Of a stretch of 64,000 nt of DNA, positions 21,210-32,456 are shown piece by piece. Both the position numbers and the translations under genes were made by a program. The notes below the pieces were generated by a model, which was not told the DNA's origin, did not search any database, and saw only the letters and a list, made by a program, of their open reading frames with translations. This DNA is from Kingdonia uniflora (taxonomy: Eukaryota > Streptophyta > Magnoliopsida > Ranunculales > Circaeasteraceae): the NCBI GenBank assembly GCA_014058105.1, contig JACGCM010000452.1, forward strand, positions 930,001-994,000. Reading direction: 5' to 3'. The first letter of the stretch is position 1; the number at the start of each line of letters is the position of its first letter.

Positions 21210-23640
21210 TAACCAGGGGGAAATTGAATCCTTGTTTTTCTTGTCTTAAGTTTTATTTTCCGTATCATAGTTTGTAGTAGAAAGAGAAAAAAGCATACGA
21301 GTCATCCGCTTACAGAGTCTGGCACTTTCAACGCTTACGGTCACACGCTTACAATCGGGCACTTTTAGCGCTTACGCTCACACACTAGTCCTCTACAGTG
21401 CTTACGGTCATACACCAGTCCCCTACAGGCCCCTCAGAGCCTACGACCTGTATAGGCCGACCCGAAGACTAGCCCTTCTTCTTTAAAGAGGTAGAACGGA
21501 GTACCTGAAAAAAAATAGATTGCTTGAAGACCTTATCATAGAACCTCACTTTTCCACTGGGTGCACGGGTTGTTTATTTTTCTTTTGCACTTTTTTGGAC
21601 GCCTGTAGAATGGTTTTAGAAGCGGAACTGGTTAGATGCCTGGGGAGTGCGTACGAGTAAAGGGATCTGACCAAAGGAAACTTGTGTATGGCGAAGGTAT
21701 TTTCTTTTAGATTTATAATTTAGGTAAGTTTAGGATCCTATTTTCTACTGTGGTTTTGTATGTTTTTTTAGAGCTAGAAAGAGAACTGTGAACCTCAACT
21801 CCTTACGTGGAGCCGGTCAATAAGAGGAGGGGTTTTAAAGGGGATTTGACAAAACAAAAGCTGAACGAGCCTATCTATCGCTTGGCTTCGTACGAAGCTC
21901 TCTGAATGACTCTCTTAATAACTCTTTTAAAACTCATCCTTACTCTAGCTTAGCCGAATGAGGGGTCATCAAGATCACTAAACGGGAATAACTCTTTTAA
22001 GACTCCTCCTTACTCTAGCTTAGCCGGTCATCGAGATCTCTAAATGTGAGATTGCTTACTAGATCGAGTGATGTACCACATTCTTGCCTAGACGGATCAC
22101 CGTACGCAAGTCATCCCAGCACCTCTAGTGTAATAGCAATGACCCTATGACCTTCCTTGCATGTAGGTGCCGAAGGTGTCAAGTATCCTCAATAGCCGAG
22201 TTGGTAAGCGCATACATGCGGCAGCCAGTAGACTCTGGGATCTTTAAGAACCACAGATTTGCGTCAGTCTACGTCTCCTACTGGTCATCTCTATGAAAGA
22301 GACCAATCCAGTCTAATTCTATTAAGTGTTGAAAGGATCTCGATATGTGACCCGACTCCCTCCTTCTTTGCTCTGCAGCATACCCCTAAAGGCCCTCCGT
22401 TCCATTACCATGCTCTAACATTTACAAAAGAACACAGAGAAAATCCAGTCTCTTAGGCAACTACTGCGTAGCCTAGTCGTTCATCGTAGTTTAGGGGTCA
22501 TCTTTCCCATCTTTCCTAGAGGAGCTTCGCCAATCTTGCTTTGCTGATCAGATACCTAAGAGTCCATGTCGAAGTAGGAGTCCTAGGTGCTAGATGCTGG
22601 AGGCTAAGAGTGTTCTCCCTATGTCTCATCCTTACCTCCCAAGCTAAGCCAATCAGAGAGCGGGGAAGGTCCTGTCCTGAAAGTCTTACAAAAAAACAAC
22701 TGGTTATCTCTAGGTATTTTTTTGTCCCTTAGGTTCTGAAGGTAGCAAGAGGTTAGTCGAAGGTAGCAAGAGGTTAGTCAGTGAGGCATAGGCCAATGAT
22801 TCATGCAATAAGGAAAAGACCAAGAAAAGGTTGAGTTGGAAAGAGAGACAGTCACCACTAGGTAGACTCAAACTAAGATGAAGTAGGAGACAGGCCACGA
22901 AGGGCCAGGAAGTAGGTAGATGGCCCCATCCGTTGAATCTCAGAGGGTAGATAAACAGGAGAGAAGCCGCCAGCAGCCATCGCTTCACTCAATCAAGCGC
23001 TCTGCTGCAACCAAGGAATATCCCGCATCCTTAGATAACTTTAACCCTTATTTAACTCCTTTAGTAGTTGCCTAAAATATAAATTACGGTTACATATCCT
23101 AAACTACACCTCCTAAACTAATTAAAGCCTCCAAAAAAAAAAAGAGCTTAACTAAACTACAAGAACAAGATTCCTAAACTACACCCTCTCTGCATTCAAG
23201 AACTCAAAGGCTTCCTTATCCACCATCACTAAACTACTCTATAGGAAAATCCTTCTATATACATTGTTAAAAATGAGCTCTGCGCTATAAAACATGTGTT
23301 TTGGATCCTTGGTTCTTTGTATGCAAGTCCATCGTCTTTTTTCCACACAAAAAAACACATAACCTATTCTGGGTTTTAGTGGGCACTACAGTAGTTTAGA
23401 GAGCTACCTTCTTTTCTTTATCTTTTTTTTTTTTCCAGAAGTCACACAGTTCACAACGCAAGCAATGCGACTAAGGACCATAAAGTCCTAATGACCAAAT
23501 AGGAGGGGTGAGAAAAGGAGCAGTGTTTTTTTTTTTTTTTGCGCAGTTAAGTAAAATGCCAATCGACTACAAAGAATGCCCGAGGAAGTGAGGTGCAGGT
23601 GCTGCTCTTCTCTCATTCCAAAGTAGCTCATTTTCCTTGA
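21210..23640. other. G+C-richer island inside CACTA, possible organellar DNA
   Basis: About 2.4 kb is visibly richer in G+C than its AT-rich surroundings and has no transposon or gene signature I recognise. The general appearance (short repeats, many unrelated short frames) resembles intergenic plant mitochondrial DNA. It contains small tandem duplications (21919-21955 against 21987-22023; 22739-22778). A 22-base direct repeat (ACTTATCCGTGTCCATACAA) sits at about 21137 and 21187 near its left edge. No mitochondrial gene is identifiable, so the origin is only inferred. Confidence 0.35.
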
Positions 23641-24549
23641 AATTCATGCAACTCAAGTCCGAGGTTGGCAAAAATATGTGATAGAAATCTTCATGTTGAA
23701 TACGCATCTATGTCAATTCACCAGCTAAAGTTGTGAAGATGAACCACTATCGCGCTATAAGAACACTCAACTAGCAGCTACGTTTATTAGAGATGAGACT
23801 ACAGATGCACTATATGTTAGATTTTACATGGTTTATGTTGACCAAAACAACTTAATCCTACCGTAACTGAAAATAGTATCAAATCATACGTACAATAAAA
23901 TCTTATTTCAAACTAAGATCTAAATCATACCTACAAGAATCAACCCTATTAATTCAACACAATCACTCTAAAATTGAATAATTTTTTAGAGATTGGTAAC
24001 ATAAGTACTGAAATTTCGGTAACCATATTAAAACAAATTCAAGCAAACATTAAAAAAATGAACAAATTATGCAAGACCCCATCTAATTAAACAAAGGTAA
24101 ACACATAACCTGAATGATCCACTTGTTCTTGATATAGTTGAACAAACCAAATTAAAGTCCAATGATATACTCCAATGATCCCCACTCACAAAATCTTGAT
24201 CAACAACTCCATGAGCCAAGGAGAAGATGCTTAATAGAGAGTGAATTGCACATGAAATTTTCTCCATCAATAAAAGATAAAGAGATCAAGTGAATTGCAC
24301 ATGATTATAACAGTAAGATAGAGAGTCAGGGAGAGAAATCAAAATGCATAGAGAGGGAGATAGAGCAGTAGTAGTAGTATGTGTTCATCGTTGAACGAAG
24401 GAGTGGAGACGAAGGAATAAATTTTTCTAGGGCTTGCTACAAACTTTTGGGCTCAAGCAGGTTCCATTTCTTGTAAAGTTGTCATCGCGAGACTAACAAT
24501 CACATCTCTTGAAGCCAAACACGTAAAAAGTTCTCAAGAAATAACGTAG
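23641..24549. other. AT-rich right part of CACTA, no gene recognised
   Basis: A 67-codon minus-strand ORF (24067-24270, starting MMEKISCAIHSLLSIFSLAH) has a hydrophobic start but no family match I know. A short duplicated phrase GTGAATTGCACATGA occurs near 24240 and 24290. Confidence 0.35.
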
Positions 24550-24753
24550 ATTGCATTTGGTTCCCAGGTCACTAACGAAAGTGATGTTATGCATATAAAC
24601 AAAGTCAATAACGTCGCTTTTGGAGCATATAACATTGTATCATAATTGGACACGTTTTATGATGGTATAGAAGTCCAAAATGTGACTTTTTATGTCATTA
24701 TCTAAAAAAATGATGTTATTTATATGACATAAAAGCCAATATTTATTTTAGTG
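24550..24753. repeat. Right subterminal region and terminus of CACTA
   Basis: Motifs such as AAAGTGATGTTATG, AATAACGTCGCTTTTGG and TATGTCATTATC mirror the left-end array. The element ends TTTTAGTG at 24753 followed by target copy TGT (24754-24756). Confidence 0.72.
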
Positions 24754-24787
24754 TGTGAAGGAAGAAGGTGTAACTGCGTCGATATGA
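24754..24787 (+). pseudogene. Last codons of antisense gene of B after the CACTA
   Basis: After the target-site TGT the frame set by the exon at 14496-14743 gives VKEEGVTASI and TGA at 24785-24787. See the entry at 14496. Confidence 0.55.
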
Positions 24788-25249
24788 GGTATTTGGGGTT
24801 TTATGTTTTCCTTTTCTGATCTGATGTTGAGTTGTAATATTGTGAACTGTGTATTTTTTTTGTGGGTATTTAAACTTGGTATGTCTTTGAGTTGTTGTAC
24901 TGTACTAATGGTGGCTATCTGTGAAACTTCTAAAGTTGATTCTGAACAGCTTTTGAATTGATGCCTAATTTTCTGACTGACTTTATTATCTTGCTCTGGC
25001 CTTGCATTACTCTGGATTATTAAAATATTGATGAATATTCTTTTGGCTTGGCTTGTTTTGAACCTTTGATGACTTAACTTGAGTTGTAATGCAACTGTTT
25101 CTCTGATGGATGACGCTTTGAATCTTCTTTGCACTTAATAGAATTGTAGATATTCTTGTATAATAGTATCTGCATGTATTTTTTCTGTCGAATAACTGTA
25201 GAGTTATCAAGCCCTGAATGATATGCTGGACATCGAAGGGCGAAGCCAC
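24788..25249. other. Downstream region of antisense gene of B
   Basis: T-rich on the + strand, resembling a plant 3' untranslated region. No supportable gene is seen between the stop at 24787 and the tandem repeats. Confidence 0.35.
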
Positions 25250-25925
25250 AACGATGTTGGAAGTTTGAAAATTTTCAAGGCTGCCCCCGAGTATCAGTCG
25301 GGCTGAGGGGACGTGATACCTAGAGGAAACCTAGAAATTTACTGGACTTCGAAGGCCTAAGCCATAGTGAAGCAATATGTGTTAGCCTCCAACGCATTCC
25401 CGAGGGTCTGATCTTTCGACCATTCGTGCCCCTCGAGTTTGCTCGAATATTGGAAACTTGAAAATTTCAAGGTCGCCCCCAAGTATCAGTCGGGGTGAGG
25501 GTGGACATGATACCTGAGGTAAACCAAGAAATCAACTTGACTTTAACTATTTCAGAGCCTGATCGAGGCATATTTGTTTGCCCCCAATGCATCCCTGAGG
25601 GTGCTGTCTATCGACCATCCTTGCCCCTCGAGTTTGCTCAAAATTGGAAGCTTGAAAATTTCAAGCTTGCCACCAAGTATCAGTCGGGTCGAAGGGTTTA
25701 TGTGATACTTAGAAGAAACCAAGAAATCGACTGGACTTCGAAGGCCTTAGCCACATCAAAGCATAACTGTTCGCCCCCAATGCATTCTCGAGGGTTCGGT
25801 CTTTCAACCATTCTTGCCCCTCGAGTTTGCTCGAAATTGGGGGCTTGAAAAATCTCAAGGTTACCCCCAAGTATCAATCGGGTCGAAGGTTGACATGATA
25901 CCTAAGTTAAACCAAGAAATTCAAT
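25250..25925. repeat. 193-bp tandem repeat, ~3.5 units, in B
   Basis: The phrase TATCAGTCGGG recurs at 25292, 25484, 25678 and (as TATCAATCGGG) 25872, a period of 192-194 bases. Each unit also has TTGCCCCTCGAGTTTGCTC, CTTGAAAATTTCAAG and GATAC-T-AG-TAAACC. The palindromic CTTGAAAATTTCAAG recurs in each unit. It lies between the end of pol and the end of the antisense gene, as in A1 and A2. Confidence 0.88.
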
Positions 25926-25960
25926 GAAAATAGGAGATGAAGTATAGGTGGAAAAAGTTC

Positions 25961-26967
25961 TTATTGATTATTCTGGATTATATCAGTTGTACAAGGTTGA
26001 GGATATGGTTTGCTATAGGAGACCAGCTGTATTGTGTTCCATAGATTTTGTAAAGGTTCTTCATCTTCTGTCATTAGATAGTAAGAATCCTTATCAGTTT
26101 TATCGTACACGACATAAGGTCCTTCCCAAGATTCGGCTAGCTTGTCGGCATTTTGAGGTTTCAAAGATTGTTTGACACATCCAAGTACTAGATCTCTGAT
26201 GTTGAAACTCCGTGGTCTTACTCTCTTGTTATAGGATTTATGAAGTGGTGTGTGGTAGTGGCCCAGGGTGGAGATGGCTCGGTCTCGTGTTTCGTCGATC
26301 CATAATATGTTACATGTGAGCTCAAACTCATTATCTTCGTCTCGGAGGTTAGGATCTCATGTGGGTACTTCGAATTGAGTAGGGAGCATAGCTTCGGTAC
26401 CATACGCTAGAAGGAAAGGGGTACAACCTGTATACTTTCTTGGGGTTATTCGATATGCCCAGAGGACATGTTGTAACTCTTGAACCCATCGTCCTTTCTT
26501 TGCATCAACTTTTTTATTGAGATCGTCGACAATGGTTTTGTTGATTGCTTCGACTTGATGGTTGCCTTGGGGATAATATGGTGTTGAGGGTAAGAGAATA
26601 ATGTTGTATTTTTTAAGAAAGTTTCTGACTTTGCTGCTTACGAGTTGGGGATCATTGTCACATCGAATCATATAGAGGGAGCCGAAGCGTGTGATAATAT
26701 TTTCTAGTAAAAATTTGATAACTTCTTCTTCTCTGGTTTGGGATAGAGGTACAGCTTCGACCCATTTGGTGAAGTAATCGGTTGCAACAATGATGTTTTC
26801 TCTGCTCCCCAAGGCTTTTGGGAAGGGGCCAATGAGATCGATAGCACATCTTTTGAATAGCCAGGACACTTGGCTGAATGGAGGTCTTGAGAAGGGCAAT
26901 GGATGTCATGAACATAGCGTTGACATTTGTCACAATGTTTGGTGTACTCTTCGGCTTGTTTTTTCAT
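25961..26967 (-). pseudogene. Integrase of B
   Basis: The Cys pair of the HHCC zinc finger reads TKHCDKCQRY (26967 onward). The catalytic core follows at 26899-26357 with the first Asp in AIDLIGPFPKALG, the second in IRCDNDPQLV (DNGPQF usual) and the Glu in NHQVEAINKTIVDDLNKK. The C-terminal part at 26164-25961 has LAESWEGPYVVYDKTDKDSY. The three acidic catalytic residues survive, but frames change between the segments and after 26357. It would insert element cDNA into the genome. Confidence 0.85.
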
Positions 26968-27009
26968 ATTTGGCTAGAATAAGCCTTGAAAGACATCTCG
27001 AAGGGCCAT

Positions 27010-27672
27010 TTAACGACCAGCAGTGTGGGCACCACAGGTTCCTTCATGGAGTTCAGCTAGAATTGTAGAGGCTTCGGCTTGGGATATGCATTGAAGGAGG
27101 ACGTCATTTGGGGATTTGCGATATAATTTAATTTTATAGATAGTATATTTGCGGCAATTTTCTAACAATGACCGTTTGGCTTTGGGATCATCTGGGAGGG
27201 GGACGTTGTTGAGGTAATGGAGGAATGGTGTTCGCCAATTGTCTGGATCAAGACTCTCGCCCCCAGTATTGATGGTATTAACTTCCATCTGGCCAATACT
27301 TGGGCGTTCGAGTACTTCGATGTGGAGGGTCCAAGATTCTGATTGTCCGAGCATAGCTGTAATGTAGGCGAGGGCATCTGCATGTCTATTTTCTCCTCGA
27401 GGGTAATGAGTGATTGTGGATTTTTCTGGAAATTGGTACATGCGCTGTCCCACAAAGAGAACATAGCCCGCCATACGACTGTTAGCTTTATTTTCTTCTG
27501 TGAAATGCCTCTGAACAAGTTGGGAATCTGTGAAAATGGAAAGTTTAGGAATGCCGAGATCGAGAGCGAGGTCGAGGCCATGGATCAAGGCTTTGTACTC
27601 AGCTTCGTTATTGAAACATTCGATGGTAAGTTTGACAGCTTTTTCTATTCGATCGTTAGTGGGCATTACCAA
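27010..27672 (-). pseudogene. Second (archaeal-type) RNase H domain of B, with linker to integrase
   Basis: An open frame of 220 codons contains NNEAEYKALIHGLDLALDLG, KLSIFTDSQLVQRHF, and HYPRGENRHADALAYITAML. The E...D...D pattern (AEYKAL, FTDSQL, NRHADAL) fits the additional archaeal-type RNase H that Tat-clade elements acquired next to the retroviral one. The N-terminal Asp strand lies upstream in another frame. The end of this frame (LAELHEGTCGAHTAGR) holds the His part of the integrase zinc finger, so it is a polyprotein segment and not a separate gene. Confidence 0.82.
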
Positions 27673-27864
27673 GACAATACCAATTCCTGAGCCATTAGGT
27701 CCTTCAAATCCATCTGTGAATAAACGTCAGCCAGTGTGTGGGTCCCAAGGATCTGTTGTTTCAGGTTGGTCTTCTGTTAAGTCAACTTCGTGTTCTTCCC
27801 AATCGGCATCTTCGGCCGGGAAGTCGGTGAGAAAGTCTACTACTGCTTTGCCTTTCTGGGATAT

Positions 27865-28523
27865 CTATTTTTCGAATGTAATGTCATGTTCACCAAGGTA
27901 CAGAAACCACTGTTGCACTCGTTTGGATTTCTCTTTTTTACTGAGTACTTCTCGAAGGGGATAACTTGTGATAACACGGATGGGGTGGGCTTGAAAGTAT
28001 GGTTTGAGTTTGCAGGATGAATAAACAAGTGTGAGGAGCAAACACTCAAGTTTGGAATATCGAGTTTCTGCGGGGGTTAGAGTTTTACTGATGAAATATG
28101 CAGGTTTTTCGATGTTTGAGTCTAGTCGAATAAGTATTGAACTAGTGAAAGTATTTGTGGCAGGAAGGTATAAAGAGAGTGTTTCACCTTCGATAGGGGT
28201 GCTGATAATGGGTGGTCGGCCAAGATAAGTTTGACTTCGAGGAAGGTCTATTGACACTGGAGTGTCCAGTTGATTTCGGGGTTGTTTTTCTTTTTTGCTC
28301 TATGGATGCCTTGGTCGCATAAGAGGGAAGAGAGCCAAGCACATCTGTCTGAGGATTTAGAAATGAAACGGTTGAGGGCTGCTATCCTATGGACAACTTT
28401 TTGGACGCCTTTTTTTGGTTTGGGGCGAAGGCATATCGATGAGGGCTCGAATATGGGTGGGGTCAATCTCGATATCTCGTTTACTGATAAGGTGGCCCAA
28501 ATATTTTTCAAACGGAACACCAA
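27865..28523 (-). pseudogene. RT connection and first RNase H domain of B
   Basis: The frame 28523-28248 carries IAALNRFISKSSDRCAWL, the region matching the site where B itself broke A2. The frame 28257-27865 carries LSLYLPATNTFTSSILIRLD, YFISKTLTPAETRYSKLECL and HPIRVITSYPLREVLSK. The two overlap in different frames, so there is a frameshift near 28250. The retroviral RNase H in Tat elements is degenerate; here the first-strand Asp is not evident. Confidence 0.8.
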
Positions 28524-28602
28524 ACTGGCATTTGTTTGGGTTGAGTTTCATTTTATATGTGTAAAGTATTGAAAATACTTCAGTTAGGTCTTGGATATGG
28601 GC

Positions 28603-29318
28603 CTATTTTTGGAGGCTCTTGCATAACATGCCATCGATGTAAACTTCGACCGACTTGCCATGCAAGGGTCTAAACATGGTTGTGATAAGGCGTTGGTAAG
28701 TGGCTCCCGCATTTTTAAGGCCGAAGGGCATAAGATTGAAATAGTAAAGGCCTTGTTCAGTGATAAATGAAGTTTTAAGTTGATCTTCGGGCAGGAGGGG
28801 TACCTGATTGTAACTAAAAGCTGCGTCCATCATTAATAGGTGCTCGTGTCAAACAATGGCAGCGAGAAGTGCTGAAATAGTTGGGAGAGGGAAACTGTCA
28901 TTTGGTGTATGCTTGTTGAGGTCTGTGAAGTCAACGTAGATTCTGATCTTGCCTTTCTTCTTAGGACTGCCATGATGTTTGATATCCAGTGAGCGTACTT
29001 TACTTCTCAGATAAAGCCTGCGGCTATGAGCTTATCTACTTTAAGGTTCACCACTTCTCGAAGTTGTGGTGTCATGTTATATTTTTTTTTGACTGCTGAG
29101 GAATAGGGAATGAGGTCGAGCCGATGGCACGCCAGATTGGGGTCAACACCAGGCATATCCTGGAATGTCCATGCAAAGGCATATTTATTTATTCGAAGGA
29201 AATCCGTAAGCTCGGGGATCTCTGCGTCATTGAGAAAAGTTCTGATGAATGTACCTCGACCAGGACCGTCGAGGTCGATGTAAACAGTGGGTTCGATGGG
29301 TTGGGAGGTTTCTGTCAA
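28603..29318 (-). pseudogene. Reverse transcriptase of B, catalytic box mutated
   Basis: Frame 29318-29007 gives EIPELTDFLRINKYAFAWTF, MPGVDPNLACHRLDL and VDKLIAAGFI. Frame 28833-28603 gives MMDAAFSYNQVPLLPEDQLK, FGLKNAGATYQRL and VEVYIDGMLCKS. The YxDD box has become Y-I-D-G, losing the second catalytic Asp. The fingers/palm region between the two frames (29006-28834) is scattered over other frames. Confidence 0.85.
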
Positions 29319-29563
29319 AGGTGTGGGGATATAAAGAGGCAGTGATTGTTATGGGCGATTTACGAGTTTCCGGGTCTGATCGATCTTCGGGTGCTCGCAT
29401 GAACGGGCGAGGCGTTAGAAGCCTTTCAAGTTCCAAGTACCTTCGGGAGTGGTAAGATGAGGGTCTGGCGGTAGATCGAAGGTACTGCACGCATGGCGTG
29501 GAGTCAATCTCGTTTGAGTATACTGAGGTATTCGGACTTCTTGTCGATGACAAGGAAGTTGTT

Positions 29564-29998
29564 TTAAAGGGTGATAGGGCCCGTGGTGACGGGTAGGTTA
29601 ATACGACCAACAACGATTTTGGTGGCCCCATTAAAGCCTTTCAATTCGACATTGACAGCGGTTATGAGGTCGGTTTTCTTCATTTTTTTGACGGTTGGGA
29701 GAAACAGGACATCAGCTGCGCTCCCTGTGTTTATAAGCATTGTGTGGAAGACGTGGTTTTCGATCTTAATCATAATGACTAGTGGATTGGAATGGGGAAA
29801 TCGGACGTGTGAAGTGTCACAGTCGATGAAAGAAATGCCTTCAAGGCGAGGGAGACGCCTCTGTTCTGGCAAGAGTACAGGAAGTTTCTCCTGGTAAGTA
29901 AGTTTGTAACATTCTTCGATACGCTTTTGTTTACTTTTGGAACGTCCGTTGTTAAAGTTGTTGACTTCGATAGGGCATGATCTGTAGATATGTACCAC
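29564..29998 (-). pseudogene. Aspartic protease of B
   Basis: The frame has SHVRFPHSNPLVIMIKIENH, then MLINTGSAADVLFLPTVKKM, then ELKGFNGATKIVVGRINLPV. The catalytic D-T-G has become N-T-G (GAT to AAT), so the enzyme is dead. FNGATK-VVGRI-LP is the expected second half of a Tat protease. Confidence 0.82.
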
Positions 29999-30145
29999 GG
30001 CTGGGTTGGCAGTAGGGGTGGATTGAGGTTGGAGGTAAGACTCGTCGAGGTAGCTAGGAAGGTCGGTAACATACTGGTATAGACGACCTGCTTTGAGGAT
30101 GAGTTCGAGAGAGCGCTGGAGGGCAAAAAATTTGTTGGTATGGCG

Positions 30146-31581
30146 TCAATGACATTTATGATTAGCGTAATAAGGTTCGCCTGCTCTGACTTCGATAGGG
30201 AAAGGGATACGCCAAATGGGGTCTACCTGTATATGTGGTAGAAGGGTACTGAGGGGGGCAGTGAGTGTAGGTGAAATGGGTTTTGGCTGCTTCTTGCGAG
30301 CTTCGATACTATTATCGAAGTTAGGGCGTTTGCGGCTCTCAGTGTCCTGTAAGACGGGAGCGATCAGGGGTGTTGGAGTAGAATGTGGGTTTTGCCGAGG
30401 CTTATTGAAGTGAGTGGTATTCGAAGGCTGGCTCTGTTTGTAGGATTCTTGAAGGCTCTCGAGGTCGATATAACCATTGACCTTTGAGAGCATCTCTTCA
30501 AAAGTTTGAGGTTTGTGAAGAACTAGGTGTTCTTTTACTCGATTGTGATCAGGCAGTGCATTCGAGTATGCGAGTATAACATTTACGCAGTCAATGTTCT
30601 CTATTTTTTGTGATTCGTTGAGGAATTGTTTGGTGAAGGCTTCGAGTGTCTCAATGCTAGATTTTCTGAAATTGAATTTGGCATTAACTCTGACTTCTCT
30701 ATCCTTATTGAAGGCAAACTGGGTGATGAAAAGCCGTGATAGTTGCTCGAAGTTTCGTATCGGGCCGTTTGGGACATTGTGATCCCATCGAAGGGGGTTA
30801 TCAGTAAGGCTGGTTAGAAAAATGTGACATAACAGGCAGTCAACCGTGGAGTAGAGGCTCAGGGCATTTTGGAATTCGAGAATGTGGGATTTGGGGTCTG
30901 TGTTGCGGTATTTACTGAGTTTTGGAGCACAAAAATTGGGGGGTATTTCGATATCTAAAAGTTTGGGGCAAATCAGGTTATTGAGGTAGCTCCAAGAGTT
31001 GGTGGCTGTGCGGTGACGCGAATAACTGGTTGTATTTTGTGGTCGAAGTCTTGTTGTGCGACATATGCAGGATGAGGGGGAGATGGGGGAGTTCAAAGGT
31101 TGTGGAGTCGAGCATGTGGCATGTATTCGGTACTACGTTCCTCGAGCCGCTCTCGAGCGGGACGACGCCTGGGATGTCTGGAGGAGCGGAGGGTAGAGTC
31201 AGAAGAATCTTTTGTGGGGTGAATCCCGAGGTGAATAGAGCTGGTTGGGGGAATAGTATGAAGAATGTCTTCGGCTCCGGTATGAACTGGGGGTATCTCA
31301 AGGTTTGGTGAGGGTCTTAGACAGGCGCGGGCAGATACGTACGACGGGTCTAGTGCTTGGGAAGGCCGTGCAGCATCCAGAGGCTGTAGTCTCTGTAGCT
31401 CTCGGAGGGTGTTGTACAGCTTATCGATTGCCCACTTCTGTCTATTTTTGTCATCCAGGCGGCGGTTCCATTCAGTTTCTAGCGCCAGGCGATGGTTTTT
31501 ACTCTCCTGTTTAAGTTGTGCATGGTGGCGCTCCTCGGCTTGAGCGATTTGTTGAGATAATAAGGCTATCGGGGTGGCCAC
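30146..31581 (-). pseudogene. Gag of B
   Basis: Frame 31581-31093 starts MATPIALLSQQIAQAEERHH, a coiled-coil N-terminus, and passes a stop. A frame change near 31000 leads into 31096-30146 with LDIEIPPNFCAPKLSKYRNT, DPKSHILEFQNALSLYSTVD and FAFNKDREVRVNA, the plant gag core. The end EPYYANHKCH is a damaged zinc knuckle. The ATG at 31579-31581 is about 125 bases inside the primer site, a normal leader length, so I take it as the true start. Confidence 0.82.
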
Positions 31582-31704
31582 TCCGTCGATGGAGATGCCG
31601 GCCTAGTTTAAACTAGAATGAAGGGTGGGTACCATTGGAGAGAAGTTGTGGATGTAGAAAACAAAGGGAGGGAAAAAAGAAAAGGGGACTGGTAGGGTAA
31701 GAAG

Positions 31705-31719
31705 CACAGACGACACCAA
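31705..31719 (-). other. Primer binding site of B
   Basis: On the minus strand TTGGTGTCGTCTGTG starts one base inside the 5' LTR (31721). It resembles the A2 site (TGGCGCCGTTTGT) with changed bases. Confidence 0.6.
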
Positions 31720-31720
31720 T

Positions 31721-32451
31721 TGTAAGGGGCTAACTTCTTTTGGAGGGGAAGTTGTCTCTTACAACACGGGGTTGATCTTCTATCAAAGGAATATAAGTAA
31801 ATAATCTAAAGTGTGAACAAACTAGAGACAAATACTTGCGTAGAGGTCTGAATATGACACTCTACGACTTCTGATGTGGATTTTGAAGAAGTATTATATT
31901 ACTGATAAGTAATCGAAGGTTTGAATACTGGGCTTAACAAAGTGGTCGAAGGTAAACTCTAAGAGGTCTGTGGGGAATTTTTATAACCCCTACTTGGCTC
32001 CCCATCTCTCCTATTTATAGAACCATAGGAAGCTGAGTCACCAAGCATGGGTCAGATTACATGAGTACTGTCAGAATATCCCAGCGGGGTATGGGTACCG
32101 ACCATGCCTGTACTGTCACTATAACTGTTATGGGAGGTGTCTCTGTACTTTTATACAGTGTCGTAGTGGTTGGGCCTATCACTATAGCTACAAGGACCAA
32201 TCATTGCGCTGGCTTGTTTGGAGAGCTGGCTGCCTGTCCCATCATATTTTGACCGTGTACAGATATGGTCGAAGGCTTTCTACTGCGATGTGTGAGTCTA
32301 TCCTCGAGGCTTGTTTGGAGTCAAAGTTTCATCTTCAGAGGATCTCTGGAAGCCTTGTTTTGAGGATTGAATAGGCTTCGACATATTCGGGTAGGCTACG
32401 ATGTAGGCTTTGAGCGCCTGAGGGGGTTGAAGGATGTGATAGGCTACTTCA
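31721..32451 (-). repeat. 5' LTR of B (731 bp)
   Basis: On the + strand it begins TGTAAGGGGCTAAC and ends GGCTACTTCA, i.e. TG...CA ends, with target copy AACCA following. CTATAAATAG on the minus strand at 32011-32020 is a good TATA box. Only 92 bases of the partner LTR survive at 9889-9980, so dating by LTR comparison is weak. Confidence 0.82.
32011..32020 (-). promoter_or_regulatory. TATA box in 5' LTR of B
   Basis: CTATAAATAG on the minus strand, placed as expected for the gag-pol promoter of B. Confidence 0.7.
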
Positions 32452-32456
32452 AACCA
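32452..32456. repeat. Target-site duplication of B, right copy (AACCA)
   Basis: Pairs with AACCG at 9884-9888; see that entry. Confidence 0.78.

Larger units (their letters stand above)
14744..24753. mobile_element. Non-autonomous CACTA transposon carrying host-gene fragments
   Basis: The left end reads TACTACAACAAATACGGG (first C of CACTA changed to T) and the right end reads TTTTAGTG, whose complement is CACTAAAA. About half of the first 23 terminal bases match in inverted orientation. A 3-bp target duplication TGC/TGT flanks it. Both ends have many short subterminal repeats built on ACGTCA/TGACGT. The element is 10,010 bp. No transposase-like ORF is visible, so it depends on an autonomous relative. 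Inside are pieces of cyclin D3, a CAD-family gene and a DUF218 gene on the minus strand, a 181-bp tandem duplication and a possible organellar island. Confidence 0.8.
9889..32451 (-). mobile_element. Tat-clade Ty3/gypsy retrotransposon B, interrupted by a CACTA
   Basis: On the minus strand: 5' LTR 32451-31721, primer site, gag from 31581, protease, RT, RNase H, second RNase H, and integrase ending near 25961. A 193-bp tandem repeat follows. The antisense module then runs on the + strand (10194-14743 and 24754-24787), and the element ends with a stump of the 3' LTR (9889-9980). The CACTA at 14744-24753 lies in the last antisense exon. Without the CACTA, B is about 12.5 kb. Pol is broken by several frameshifts and stops, with lesions at protease and RT active sites. 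Confidence 0.85.

Noticed and set aside
22185..22260. tRNA-like GCCGAGTTGGTAAGCGC in the G+C-rich island
   Set aside because: Resembles a D arm only; no anticodon or T arm pairs with it.
24748..25249. Minus-strand ORFs of 128 and 80 codons at the CACTA/B border
   Set aside because: The longer one crosses the CACTA end, and both are antisense to the T-rich downstream region of the antisense gene of B.
30216..31514. Plus-strand ORFs over gag of B (65-93 codons)
   Set aside because: They are mirror frames of the minus-strand gag; no domain and no match in A2.
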